Shown: positions 29,604-38,092, counted from the stretch's first letter. The stretch: 64,000 nucleotides of DNA from Streptomyces violaceusniger Tu 4113 (GCF_000147815.2 NC_015957.1:8184001-8248000); one strand, 5' to 3'. Notes: generated by a model not told the origin, from the letters alone. Program-made: numbers and translations.

Positions 29604-30137
29604 TCAGGCTCCCGACGGGCCCGGCTCGTCACCCGGCGGGGCCTGGTGGGGCAGGGTCGGCTGCAGCATCAGCATGCGCTCCACCAGCCGCAGGAACATC
29701 GCGGTGGCGCGCAGCAGATCGTCCGCGTCCCGCCGGCTCGCGGCGCCCTGTATCCCCGCCTCGGCGCGGGCCCGGCGCTCGGCGCCGGAGGCGAACAGCG
29801 CGCTCCACTCGGCCAGTTCGGGAACGACCTCCGGCAGGACCTCCCAGGCGCTGCGGATCCGGGCGCGGCGGCGCGCGGTGGGCTCGGGGCGGCCGCGCAC
29901 GGCGAGCACGGCGGCGGCCGTGCGCAGGGCGGCCAGATGTGCGGTCGCAAAGCGCTCGTTGGCGGTTTCGAGCGCGGCGGCCTCCTCCAGTCCCTGATGG
30001 GCCTGAGTGAGCAGACCGGCCGCGGCGGGCGGGGCGGACGCGCGGCGCAGCACGGGGTGGACATCGGTCGCGGGGCCGGTCAACGAGGGGGCAGGGGCGG
30101 CGGCACGGTGCCGGCGCGCTGCGGCGGTACTGGCCAT
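29604..30137 (-). CDS. SAV_6107-family HEPN domain protein
   Basis: 177-aa, mostly helical protein matching the actinobacterial SAV_6107 HEPN family: a variable Ala/Pro-rich N-terminus, then LLTQAHQGLEEAA and a four-helix HEPN region (about 40-155). Arg62 to His67 in ERFATAHLAAL forms an RX4H motif, the catalytic signature of HEPN ribonucleases; activity here is inferred only. ATG with CAGGAGG upstream. It is divergent from the TetR-controlled ABC/YhgE operon. No nucleotidyltransferase (MNT) antitoxin gene lies beside it, so a classical HEPN/MNT toxin pair is not visible. Confidence 0.85.
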   Translation of the reverse strand: MASTAAARRHRAAAPAPSLTGPATDVHPVLRRASAPPAAAGLLTQAHQGLEEAAALETANERFATAHLAALRTAAAVLAVRGRPEPTARRRARIRSAWEVLPEVVPELAEWSALFASGAERRARAEAGIQGAASRRDADDLLRATAMFLRLVERMLMLQPTLPHQAPPGDEPGPSGA

Positions 30138-30285
30138 GACGAACCTCCTGTCGTCGCGTGGCGGCCGGTCGTGTGGTAAAGCGACCGCCGTATAGGGCCA
30201 TCGTGGGGCACACCACTGACAATCGGCTCTGACCAGCGTGAACGACCCCGACGCCGCGCCTCACCCCGCCATACTCCATACTGTT

Positions 30286-30309
30286 TTTGCACTGACCAGT
30301 CAGTTCAAA
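30286..30309. promoter_or_regulatory. TetR-type operator upstream of the ABC/YhgE operon
   Basis: A 24-bp imperfect palindrome (10 of 12 positions symmetric) with the core ACTGAC-CA-GTCAGT (30291-30304) and tttg/caaa ends. It lies about 20 bp upstream of the ABC gene start. The size and position fit an operator for the TetR regulator encoded as third gene of the same operon. Confidence 0.75.
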
Positions 30310-30328
30310 AATCAAGGAAGTGATCTGT

Positions 30329-31174
30329 GTGGGGGGCACCCCAGAAGCGGAGACCGGGGCGGCGGTGACGGCCGAGGGGCTCGGCGTCAGAGGGTCGCAC
30401 GGCTGGGCGTTCCGCGGTGCCGACATCGCCGCCGACTCCGGTGCGCTGATCGCGATCGAGGGCCCGTCCGGCTCGGGCCGCACCTCCCTGCTGCTCACGC
30501 TCACCGGCCGGATGCGCCCCACCGAGGGGCACGGCGTGGTCGGGGGCTTCCGGGTTCCCCAACAGATGGCGCGCATACGCCGGATCAGCGCGCTCGCGCA
30601 CGTACCGGGCGTCATCGAACTCGATCCGGTGCTCACGGTCGCCGAGCATCTGCGGGAGCGGGCCCTGCTACGGCGCCGGTTCGCCGACTCCCCCCGCGGG
30701 CTGCTGCGTCCGCGCCGTGAGCGGGCCGCCGCGTCCCGGGCCGGGATCGACGCGGCCCTCGCGGCCGCCGGGCTGGACCTCGACACGCTGCCCAAGGGGC
30801 CGCGTACGGCCGTACGGGACCTGGAGCGGCTGGAGGCGCTGCGGCTGTCGATCGCGCTCGCGCTCATCGCCCACCCGCGGCTGCTGGCCGTCGACGACGC
30901 CGACATGAAGCTCTCGGACGCCGAACGCGAGCGCGCCTGGGCGCTGCTGCGGGAGATCGCGGAGGGCGGCACCACGGTCCTCACGGTGTGCAGCCAGGCC
31001 CCGGCCGACGCGATCGTGGTCCGGACCGCGCGGCAGAGCCCGGCCGAAAAGAGCCAGAAGGCCGACGCGGACTCCTCCGACACTCCCGCCGCCCACGAGG
31101 CCGGACACGAGGCCGGACACGACGAGAACGAGAAGGGGGCGGCGGATGCGCTCGCCGAAACTCGCCGCGCTTGA
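30329..31174 (+). CDS. ABC-type ATP-binding protein with degenerate motifs
   Basis: About 281-aa ATPase-like subunit encoded directly before a YhgE/Pip membrane protein. The P-loop reads GPSGSGRTS (45-53), with Arg51 in place of the Walker A Lys. The signature region is RDLERLEALRLSIAL instead of LSGGQ, and Walker B is LLAVDDAD, so the catalytic Glu is replaced. It may be a weak or non-hydrolysing ATPase. A C-terminal extension is charged and His/Glu-rich (AHEAGHEAGHDENEKG). The GTG at 30329 is preferred because AAGGAA ends nine bases upstream; a GTG at 30320 abuts it. It overlaps the next gene by 29 bp. Confidence 0.8.
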   Translation: MGGTPEAETGAAVTAEGLGVRGSHGWAFRGADIAADSGALIAIEGPSGSGRTSLLLTLTGRMRPTEGHGVVGGFRVPQQMARIRRISALAHVPGVIELDPVLTVAEHLRERALLRRRFADSPRGLLRPRRERAAASRAGIDAALAAAGLDLDTLPKGPRTAVRDLERLEALRLSIALALIAHPRLLAVDDADMKLSDAERERAWALLREIAEGGTTVLTVCSQAPADAIVVRTARQSPAEKSQKADADSSDTPAAHEAGHEAGHDENEKGAADALAETRRA

Positions 31175-33230
31175 GCTGAAGCGGTTCGGGAGGGGAAAGC
31201 TGCCACGGGCGGCGCTCGCCGCCCTGCTCCTGCTGCCACTGCTCTACGGCGCGCTGTACCTGTGGTCCTTCTGGGACCCGTACGGCAAGCTGGACAAGAT
31301 CCCCGTCGCCCTCGTCAACTCGGACAACGGCGCCACCGTGAAGGGCGAGCGCCTCACCGCGGGCGACGACATCAGCGGCAAGCTGCTGGACAGCAAGACC
31401 TTCGACTGGCACCGCACAAGCGCCGCCGAGGCCCGTAAGGGCGTCGCGAACGGCACGTACTACCTGTCGCTGACCGTGCCCTCGGACTTCAGCCGGCAGA
31501 TCGCCACCAGCTCCGGCAAGTCCCCGGAGACCGGCGCCCTCAAGGTGCGCACCAACGACGCCAACAACTACATCGTCGGCCAGATCTCCCGCTCGGTCTT
31601 CTCCGAGGTGCGCGCCGCGGCCTCCACCAAGGCGTCCCGCGGCTTCTACGACAACATCTTCATCTCCTTCGCCGATATCCACGGCGAGACGGAGAAGGCC
31701 GCCAAGAGCGCCGACAAGCTCGGTAAGGGCATCGGCAAGGCCAAGAAGGGCGCGGACGACCTCGCCAGGGGCCTGGCCAAGGCCAAGGAGGGCAGCCGCG
31801 ATCTGAAGTCCGGGCTCGGCACGCTCTACAAGGGCTCCGGGACGCTCAAGACCGGCGCGGGCGGCGTCGCCGACGGCACCCAGTCGCTGTCCGACAAGGT
31901 CAACAACGTGGCGGCCAAGGTCCGCCCGTTCCTCAAGGAGCACGGCAAGGAGATCGGGGACGTCTCCCAACTGGTCGCCGACGCCTCCCAGAAGGCGTCC
32001 GACAGCCTCGACACCCTGCCCGAGACGACCTCCACGGCGGCCACCAAGGCCCGTAAGGCGTCCGACGACCTCGCCGCCGACTACCGGACCCGCTGTGAGG
32101 GGGCAGTGCCCGCCGACCCGGACTGTCCCGCGCTCAAGAAGTCGGTGGCGGCGGCCGACACCGCCGCCGATGTGGCCGAGGACGTCAACAAGCTGGTGCA
32201 GGACCACACCACCCAACTCGACGCCCTCGGCGGTCATCTGGACGATCTGCACGACCAGGCGCTCTGGCTCGCGCGGAACGCCCCGCACCTGGGCACCGAC
32301 CTCGACACCGCCGTACGGAAGGTCAACGCCCTCAACTCCGGGGCAGAGAAGGTCGCCAAGGGCGCCGGAACCCTGCACACCGGGCTGAGCACCGCCAAGA
32401 CCGGCGCCTCCGACCTCGACACCGGCGTCGGTAAGGCGCGCGGCGGCGCGGACACCCTGGGCGGCGGGATGTTCCGGCTCGTCGACGGCACCGGCAAGCT
32501 CTCCGGCGGGCTGCACGACGGCGCCGACAAGATCCCCGACTACGGCGAGCAGGACCGGGACGCCCGGACCGAGGTGATGGCGGATCCGGTGCGGCTGGTC
32601 AATCAGGCGCTGCACAAGGCGCCCAACTACGGCACCGGTTTCGCCCCGTACTTCATCCCGCTCTCCCTGTGGGTCGGCGCGATGGTGGCCTACATGCTGA
32701 TCCAGCCGCTCAACAGGCGCGCACTCGCGGTGGGTGCCTCCTCCTGGCGGATCGCGTTCGCGGGCTGGCTGCCGGTCGCCGCGATCGGGGTGTTCCAGAC
32801 GCTGGCCCTGATGGCGGTGTTGCACTGGGCGATCGGCCTGCAGATGGCCCGGGCCGCGGGCACGCTCGGCTTCCTGATGCTGGTGACGGCCTGTTTCGCG
32901 GCGATCGTGCAGTGGCTGAACGCCCGCTTCGGACCGGCCGGCCGGATCCTGGTGCTGGCCCTGCTGATGCTCCAGCTCACCTCGGCGGGCGGCACCTATC
33001 CGGTGCAGACCAGCCCGCGCTTCTTCAACGCCATCCATCCCTTCCTGCCCATGACCTACGTGGTGGACGGGCTGCGCCGGCTCATCACCGGCGGCGGGCT
33101 CGGCCCGGTCTGGCTGGCCTGCGGGGTGCTCCTCGGATTCAGCGCGGCCGCCCTGGCGCTCACCGCGTGGTCGGCGCGGCGCCGGCAGGTGTGGTCGGTG
33201 GACCGGCTGCATCCGGAGCTGAGCCTGTGA
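31146..33230 (+). CDS. YhgE/Pip-family membrane protein
   Basis: 694-aa membrane protein of the YhgE/Pip family (ABC-2-like fold). One N-terminal helix (about 20-42, AALAALLLLPLLYGALYLW) is followed by a large extracytoplasmic region (45-500) and five or six C-terminal helices (about 505-680). The extracytoplasmic region starts PVALVNSDNG and holds repeated K/G/A-rich helical segments (KGADDLARGLAKAKEGSRDLK). Pip was first known as a phage infection protein in Lactococcus; in actinobacteria such proteins pair with an ATPase and a TetR regulator. It overlaps both neighbours, and the substrate is unknown. Confidence 0.88.
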   Translation: MRSPKLAALELKRFGRGKLPRAALAALLLLPLLYGALYLWSFWDPYGKLDKIPVALVNSDNGATVKGERLTAGDDISGKLLDSKTFDWHRTSAAEARKGVANGTYYLSLTVPSDFSRQIATSSGKSPETGALKVRTNDANNYIVGQISRSVFSEVRAAASTKASRGFYDNIFISFADIHGETEKAAKSADKLGKGIGKAKKGADDLARGLAKAKEGSRDLKSGLGTLYKGSGTLKTGAGGVADGTQSLSDKVNNVAAKVRPFLKEHGKEIGDVSQLVADASQKASDSLDTLPETTSTAATKARKASDDLAADYRTRCEGAVPADPDCPALKKSVAAADTAADVAEDVNKLVQDHTTQLDALGGHLDDLHDQALWLARNAPHLGTDLDTAVRKVNALNSGAEKVAKGAGTLHTGLSTAKTGASDLDTGVGKARGGADTLGGGMFRLVDGTGKLSGGLHDGADKIPDYGEQDRDARTEVMADPVRLVNQALHKAPNYGTGFAPYFIPLSLWVGAMVAYMLIQPLNRRALAVGASSWRIAFAGWLPVAAIGVFQTLALMAVLHWAIGLQMARAAGTLGFLMLVTACFAAIVQWLNARFGPAGRILVLALLMLQLTSAGGTYPVQTSPRFFNAIHPFLPMTYVVDGLRRLITGGGLGPVWLACGVLLGFSAAALALTAWSARRRQVWSVDRLHPELSL

Positions 33231-33886
33231 GCGGCATAACATCGACAACGGGCAGAATCGGCGCCATGGACAGCAGCAGCACGCGCCGCCAGGCCACCCG
33301 CCAGAAACTCTTCGAGGCAGCGGTCACCCTCATCGCAGAACAGGGCTTCTCCTCCACCACCGTGGATGAGATCGCCGAGCGGGCCGGGGTGGCCAAGGGC
33401 ACGGTCTACTACAACTTCGCCAGCAAGACCGTGCTCTTCGAGGAGCTGCTGCAGCACGGCATCGAGCTGCTGACCGCATCTCTCCAGAGCGCCGCCGACG
33501 AGAACGCCGAGCGCGGCGGCAGCCATGTGGACGCGTTGGACGCCATGGTCCGGGCCGGGCTGGTCTTCATCTCCCGCTATCCGTCGCTGACCCAGCTCTA
33601 CGTGGCCGAGCTGTGGCGCACCAACCGGGCCTGGCAGTCCACCTTGATGATGGTCCGGCAGCGGGCCATAGCGGTGATCGAGGCCGAGCTGCGGGCCGGG
33701 GTGGCCGGGCACGAGTTCAGCGGGGACATCGACATCCCGCTGACGGCGTCGGCGCTGTTCGGGATGGTGCTGGTGGCCGCGCTGGACTGGCAGTCCTATC
33801 AGCCGGAGCGGTCGCTGGAGGATGTGCATGCGGCGCTGTCGCGGCTGCTGCAGGGCCGCGTGGGCGGGACCGTGGCCTCCGGATAG
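33227..33886 (+). CDS. TetR-family transcriptional regulator
   Basis: About 219-aa one-component repressor. The N-terminal helix-turn-helix shows RQKLFEAAVTLIAEQGF, TTVDEIAERAGVAKGTVYYNF and SKTVLFEELL; the C-terminal part is helical and ligand-binding. The GTG at 33227 overlaps the YhgE stop and has GGAG nine bases upstream; an ATG at 33266 (MDSSSTRRQ) gives a shorter form. Being in the operon it should control, it probably autoregulates through the 30286-30309 palindrome. Its TAG stop lies inside the first copy of a 21-bp tandem repeat. Confidence 0.9.
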   Translation: MSGITSTTGRIGAMDSSSTRRQATRQKLFEAAVTLIAEQGFSSTTVDEIAERAGVAKGTVYYNFASKTVLFEELLQHGIELLTASLQSAADENAERGGSHVDALDAMVRAGLVFISRYPSLTQLYVAELWRTNRAWQSTLMMVRQRAIAVIEAELRAGVAGHEFSGDIDIPLTASALFGMVLVAALDWQSYQPERSLEDVHAALSRLLQGRVGGTVASG

Positions 33887-33937
33887 CCGGCCGCGGCCTC
33901 CGGATGGCCGACCGTAGCCTCCGGATGGCCCGGTGTG
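33875..33937 (+). repeat. Three 21-bp tandem repeats spanning the tetR stop
   Basis: Units starting gcctccggat at 33875, 33896 and 33917 keep a 21-bp period, which is seven codons. The first contains the tetR TAG stop; the other two have TGG at that position, encoding ASGWP in the same frame. Confidence 0.8.
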
Positions 33938-34298
33938 GCGGGCGGATCAGCTTCCCCGGGTACACGTAGAAGGCGCTGTTCCGGCAGATCGACTCTCATC
34001 GAGCTGACCGGAACAGCGCCTCCCCCCGTAACTCCCCCGTACTTCCCCCGTTGGAGGCTCCTGGTCTGGAGACTCCCGGTGACTCCCACCTTTCGTCCGG
34101 GCCGCCGCGCCGTTCCGCCGCCCCGTGCCGGCGGTCCGGCGCGCGGCCCTTCCGTATGCACCACTCTCTCGTCCGAGCAGGTGGCGGCCCATCCGCGCGA
34201 CTACTCATCTCCCCGGCTGAGTACGCGTACTCAGGTCTGCGCACTCGTCCCCAGGCGTGGTGCCCCGGCTGTCGGTGGGGGCGGATAAAGTCGCGGTC
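33938..34298. other. Intergenic region after tetR
   Basis: The region contains the terminator hairpin at 33971-34021 and three tccccc(c)gta-type repeats at about 34020-34050. The remainder up to the CrtI-like gene must hold that gene's promoter. No further gene is supported. Confidence 0.5.
33971..34021 (+). terminator. Terminator hairpin after the ABC/YhgE/TetR operon
   Basis: A perfect 14-bp outer stem (33971-33984 with 34008-34021) encloses an inner cag/ctg and tcga/tcga helix. It lies 85 bp after the tetR stop and closes the operon. Confidence 0.75.
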
Positions 34299-35855
34299 AT
34301 GGCACGGATTGTGGTGATCGGCTCCGGGATGGGCGCCATGGCGGCGGCCGCCCGGCTGGCCGTGGCGGGCCACCGGGTGGTGGTGTACGAGCGCGGGCGG
34401 ACCCATGGCGGCGGGGTCGGCCGGTTCGCGCGGGACGGATTCCGCTTCGACACCGGCCCGGGGCTGCTGCACCTGCCCGCCGTCTACCGGGATCTGTTCG
34501 TGAAAACCGGCAAGCAGACCCTGGAGCAGAGCGTCGAGCTCAGCCAGGTCGACCCGGCGAGCCGGCATCTCTTCGCCGACGGCACGGACGTCCGGCTGCC
34601 CAACGCGTCACGGGCCGGGGTGCTCCAGGCGCTGGACGGCGCCTTCGGGGCGGGCGCGGGCGAGCGCTGGAGCGATCTGGTCAACCGGGCGCGCGAGGTG
34701 TGGGACGCCACCCGCAGGCCGCTTCTGGAGGAGCCGCTGCGCGCCGACTGGCGGGTCCTGGGCCGCGATCCCTATCCGGCCGCCCCCGTGCGGCGCGGGC
34801 GGCTCGGCGGCCTGTTCGGCCGGGGCGGTGCCGACGGCCCGCCCACACTCGCCGGAGTGGCCCGCCGTGAGCTGAAGGATCCGCGCGCCGTGGCCCTCCT
34901 GGAGAGCCATGTGCTGGCGCACGGCCTCGACCCGCGCTCCGCGCCCGCCGCGGCCACCGTGCTGCCCTATATCGAGCAGACGTTCGGTGCCTGGTATGTG
35001 CGCGGGGGTATGCGGGCGCTCGCCGATGCCCTCCATGAGCGCTGCCGTCAGCGGAAGGTCGAATTCCACTTCGATGCCCAGGTCACCGGCATCGTGGAGA
35101 AGGACGGCCGTGCGGCGGGTGTGGAGCTGGCCGACGGCACCGTCGCGGAGGCCGACGCGGTGGTCTCGGGCATCGACCCCGCGCTGCTGCCCCCGCTGCT
35201 CGGCGGTCAGCCGCCCTGGGGGGAGGGGGATGTGCGGCCGGAGCCCGGCGCGGGCGGCGGCACGCCGGGGCGGCTGACCGTGCTTCTGGCGCTGCGGGGC
35301 GCCCGCCCCGAGGACGCCACGCATCGCACCGTGGTCCACGCCCCGGACCGGGAGGCGGAGTTGGCCGCCGTCTTCGGCGACGGCCACGGGCTCCGCGAGC
35401 CGTGCCCCCACCCCACGGTGACCGTGCTGCGCCCGGACGACCCCACGGTGCGCCCGGACGAGGAGCACGAGGCCGTCACCCTCACCGCCGTCGTCGCCCC
35501 GCACGGCCCGGTGGACTGGACGGACGGCACGGCGGCGGAGCAGGCCGCCCAGCGGCTGATCACGGCCGCCGAGACCGCGATACCGGGGCTGCGGGACCGG
35601 ATGCTGTGGCATGAGGTCCGCACCCCCGCCGACACCGAGGCGGAGACGGGCGCCAGGGGCGGCGCCGTGCCGGGCCCGGTGCTCGCCGGGGCGGACGGCG
35701 CGTTTCTGCGGCCGGCCAATGTCACCCGGCTTCCGGGCCTGTATCCGGCGGGCGGCTGGGCCCATCCGGGCGGCGGGCTCGCCCACGCCGGGATGTCGGG
35801 CGCGCTGGTGGCCGGGCTGATCGTCGAGGGCGAGGACTGGCGCGGCTCCCAGTAG
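34299..35855 (+). CDS. CrtI/phytoene desaturase-like FAD-dependent oxidoreductase
   Basis: 518-aa flavoprotein of the CrtI/amine-oxidase superfamily. The N-terminal dinucleotide fold is ARIVVIGSGMGAMAAAARLA, followed by VVVYERGRTHGGG and DTGPGLLHLP; there is a mid-protein YVRGGMRALADAL and a C-terminal FAD-binding GLYPAGGWAHPGGGLAHAGMSG. The usual GGR after the first fold is GGGVGRF. No phytoene synthase, GGPP synthase or cyclase gene is nearby, so carotenoid desaturation is not supported by context; an isomerase or other polyene/sterol-type oxidoreductase is possible. ATG at 34299; it is monocistronic. Confidence 0.82.
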   Translation: MARIVVIGSGMGAMAAAARLAVAGHRVVVYERGRTHGGGVGRFARDGFRFDTGPGLLHLPAVYRDLFVKTGKQTLEQSVELSQVDPASRHLFADGTDVRLPNASRAGVLQALDGAFGAGAGERWSDLVNRAREVWDATRRPLLEEPLRADWRVLGRDPYPAAPVRRGRLGGLFGRGGADGPPTLAGVARRELKDPRAVALLESHVLAHGLDPRSAPAAATVLPYIEQTFGAWYVRGGMRALADALHERCRQRKVEFHFDAQVTGIVEKDGRAAGVELADGTVAEADAVVSGIDPALLPPLLGGQPPWGEGDVRPEPGAGGGTPGRLTVLLALRGARPEDATHRTVVHAPDREAELAAVFGDGHGLREPCPHPTVTVLRPDDPTVRPDEEHEAVTLTAVVAPHGPVDWTDGTAAEQAAQRLITAAETAIPGLRDRMLWHEVRTPADTEAETGARGGAVPGPVLAGADGAFLRPANVTRLPGLYPAGGWAHPGGGLAHAGMSGALVAGLIVEGEDWRGSQ

Positions 35856-35885
35856 AGCGGCTCCCAGGGCTCTCGGGAAACACGC

Positions 35886-35910
35886 GAGCCCGCTCCCGGG
35901 GAGCGGGCTC
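35886..35910. terminator. Bidirectional terminator hairpin
   Basis: An 11-bp perfect stem (35886-35896 with 35900-35910), 3-base loop, between two convergent genes. It lies 31 bp past the CrtI-like stop and 33 bp past the stop of the minus-strand gene. Confidence 0.7.
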
Positions 35911-35942
35911 ACCTGGCGGCGGGCTCAGTAACGGTCCCGGGC

Positions 35943-36953
35943 TCAGTAGCGGTACTGCTCGTCGAAGCCCTGGGGGTAGCCCTGGCCCTGGGCCTGGCCC
36001 TGTTGCTGCTGCTGGTACGGGTACCCCTGCTGGTCCGCCGCGGGCGCGGCGTCGCCTTCGCGCTGCTGCGGCACCCAGGGCCCGCCGGACTGCATCACGT
36101 CGTACGCCGGGTCCGGCGAGGGGTAGGAGGCGTCGGCCGTCCAGTGGTCGCCGCCGTAGGCCGCGGCCCCGCCGTACGGATCCTGTTGGCCGTAGGCCGC
36201 GTACTGGTCGGCGTACTGCTGCTGGCCGTAAGCCTGCTGGTCGTACCCCTGCTGGTCGTACCCCTGCTGGTCATAGGACTGGGCCTGGGGCTGAGGCTGG
36301 GCGCCGCCGTAGGGGTCCTGGCCGTAGGCCGCGTACGCCTCGTTCCCGTAGCCGTACTGCCCGCCCTGGCCCATCTGGTCCGCGTAGACGTCCTGGCCGT
36401 AGTTCTGGCCGTGCCCCTGGCTGTGGTCCTGCTGCGAGCCGTAGCCGCCGTACGTCTCGTACGCGCTGTAGCCACCGGCCGCCTCGCCGCTGTAGGCGCC
36501 CGCGGCCGGGGTGAAGGCCGACGGCTCCTCGTAGACGCCGTACTCGCCGGTGTCGTCGGGCAGCGGCTGCGGCTGGTACGTGGGCGGCTCCGGCTGCGCC
36601 GCCGGGACCGCCTCCAGGTCGGACACCTCGAGGATCGGCTCCTTGTCCGAGTCGTCCGGCCGGGGGCCGCGCTCCTCGCGGCCGAGCAGCCCGGGCAGCC
36701 CGCCGCTCAGCGCCCAGCCCGCGGCGAAACCGCGCCGGAAGGAGAGCGTCACATACGTCTGGCCTATGGCGAAGGCGATCGCCCCCACCCCGATCACCGG
36801 AACCGACGGGATCAGCACGCCGACGACCACGCCCAGAAAGCCGACGAAGGCCAGCAGCCGCCAGCGCAGCCGCGCCTTGTACTGCAGGAGGACCTCTCCC
36901 AGCAGCCACAGCGCGACGACGCCGAATGCGATGTAGAGGACCGTCCAGCCCAT
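35943..36953 (-). CDS. Membrane protein with Tyr/Gln/Gly-rich low-complexity tail
   Basis: 336-aa protein not assigned to a family with known function. It has two or three helices in the first 80 residues (VLYIAFGVVALWLLGEVLL; LLAFVGFLGVVVGVLIPSV; VIGVGAIAFAIGQTYV). An acidic/Pro segment follows (about 100-150), then roughly 180 residues dominated by Y, Q, G, A and D with repeats such as SYDQQGYDQQGYDQQ. Such composition suggests a disordered, possibly self-associating cytoplasmic tail. ATG at 36953 has GAGAGGGG six bases upstream. It lies between the convergent CrtI-like gene and metF. Confidence 0.85.
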   Translation of the reverse strand: MGWTVLYIAFGVVALWLLGEVLLQYKARLRWRLLAFVGFLGVVVGVLIPSVPVIGVGAIAFAIGQTYVTLSFRRGFAAGWALSGGLPGLLGREERGPRPDDSDKEPILEVSDLEAVPAAQPEPPTYQPQPLPDDTGEYGVYEEPSAFTPAAGAYSGEAAGGYSAYETYGGYGSQQDHSQGHGQNYGQDVYADQMGQGGQYGYGNEAYAAYGQDPYGGAQPQPQAQSYDQQGYDQQGYDQQAYGQQQYADQYAAYGQQDPYGGAAAYGGDHWTADASYPSPDPAYDVMQSGGPWVPQQREGDAAPAADQQGYPYQQQQQGQAQGQGYPQGFDEQYRY

Positions 36954-36999
36954 GCCCGCCCCTCTCAATGCGGCCGCCCGTCGGCTGCCGTCATCAGGA

Positions 37000-37917
37000 T
37001 CAGGACCGCTGATGCAGCCCCAGATTCTCGTAGATTTCCAGCGTCGCCGGGGAGTGGTTCAGGGTGATGAAGTGCAGCCCGGGGATCTCCTCGGCCATCA
37101 ACCGCGCGCACACCTCTGTGGCGTAGTCGATTCCGATCGAGCGTACAGCCGCCGGGTCGTCTTTCACCGCCAGGATCCGTTCGGCCAGTTCGGGCGGGAA
37201 CGCGGCATTGCTGAGCTGTGCGAACCGCTCGATCTGCTTGACGTTCGTGACGGGCATGATCTCAGGGATGATCGGTGTCGTACAGCCCGCCGCCGCGACC
37301 CGGTCGCGCAGCCGCAGATAGTCCTCGGGGTAGAAGAACATCTGCGTGATGGCGAAGTCGGCGCCCGCACGGCACTTGTCGATGAAGTGACGGATGTCGG
37401 TGTCCCAGTCCGTCGAGCGGGGGTGCATCTCGGGGAACGCGGCCACGCCGACGCAGAAGTCCCCGGACTCCTTGAGCAGCCGGACCAGCTCGACGGCGTA
37501 GTCGAGGCCGTCGGGGTGCCGGATCCACTCCCCCGTGGGGTCGCCCGGCGGGTCGCCGCGCAGGGCCAGCATGTTCCGGATCCCGGCATCGGCGTACTGC
37601 CCGATGATGTTGCGCAGCTCGGCCCGGGAGTGGTTGACGGCGGTCAGATGGGCGACGGGGGTGAGCGTGGTGTCCGTCGCGATGCGCTCGGTGACGCGCA
37701 CGGTGCCCTCGCGGGAGGAACCGCCGGCTCCGTAGGTCACGGAGACGAAGGTGGGCGAGACGGCTTCCAGCCTGCGGATGGCGTTCCACAGCGTCTGCTC
37801 GCCCTTCGCCGTCTTGGGGGCGAAGAATTCGAAGGAATACGACTGCTCGCCCGATGCGAGCAGATCGCGCACGGTCCGGGCGCGATCGGTCCTGGTGGAA
37901 GCAGTGCCTAGGGCCAT
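37000..37917 (-). CDS. metF: Methylenetetrahydrofolate reductase
   Basis: FAD-dependent enzyme reducing 5,10-methylene-THF to 5-methyl-THF for methionine synthesis. The 305-aa TIM-barrel product shows [13 protein letters not shown] with the catalytic Glu, [40 protein letters not shown] and the [11 protein letters not shown] and PEIMPVTN segments. The length is normal for the bacterial type. ATG at 37917. It lies 46 bp from the start of the minus-strand membrane protein gene and is divided from thiE by a hairpin. Confidence 0.96.
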   Translation of the reverse strand: MALGTASTRTDRARTVRDLLASGEQSYSFEFFAPKTAKGEQTLWNAIRRLEAVSPTFVSVTYGAGGSSREGTVRVTERIATDTTLTPVAHLTAVNHSRAELRNIIGQYADAGIRNMLALRGDPPGDPTGEWIRHPDGLDYAVELVRLLKESGDFCVGVAAFPEMHPRSTDWDTDIRHFIDKCRAGADFAITQMFFYPEDYLRLRDRVAAAGCTTPIIPEIMPVTNVKQIERFAQLSNAAFPPELAERILAVKDDPAAVRSIGIDYATEVCARLMAEEIPGLHFITLNHSPATLEIYENLGLHQRS

Positions 37918-38074
37918 ACGTGCAGGCTATCCAGCCGGCTCGGCTACGCCCACCCGGCCGCAGAGATTTGGGGGGTTTTGCCAGTTTTCTGTCCGCAGTG
38001 CGGACAGCTCCGCGGACCCTCGACCGGCGGACGAGCCGAGCCGGATGAAAACCGGGTGAAAGCCGGGTGAAAAG

Positions 38075-38092
38075 CCGGGGGCCGGGCCCCGG
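38075..38092 (-). terminator. GC hairpin after thiE
   Basis: A short ccgggg/ccccgg stem directly follows the thiE stop on the minus strand, preceded on the plus strand by three gaaa(a)(g/c)ccggg repeats (about 38046-38080). It is a weak terminator candidate. Confidence 0.45.

Noticed and set aside
30981..33248. 755-codon minus-strand frame opposite the YhgE gene
   Set aside because: Composition is typical of antisense GC-rich frames and it conflicts with a clear YhgE/Pip protein with overlapping operon partners.
29604..33886. HEPN gene plus ABC/YhgE/TetR operon as a dedicated phage-defence island
   Set aside because: The genes are divergent, codon use is like the neighbours and the surroundings are core chromosome; the link to phage rests only on the Pip name and the HEPN fold, so it is kept as separate testable points.
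35886..35942. Small RNA gene between the convergent CrtI-like and membrane protein genes
   Set aside because: The only structure is a simple GC hairpin explained as a shared terminator, and no promoter is visible.
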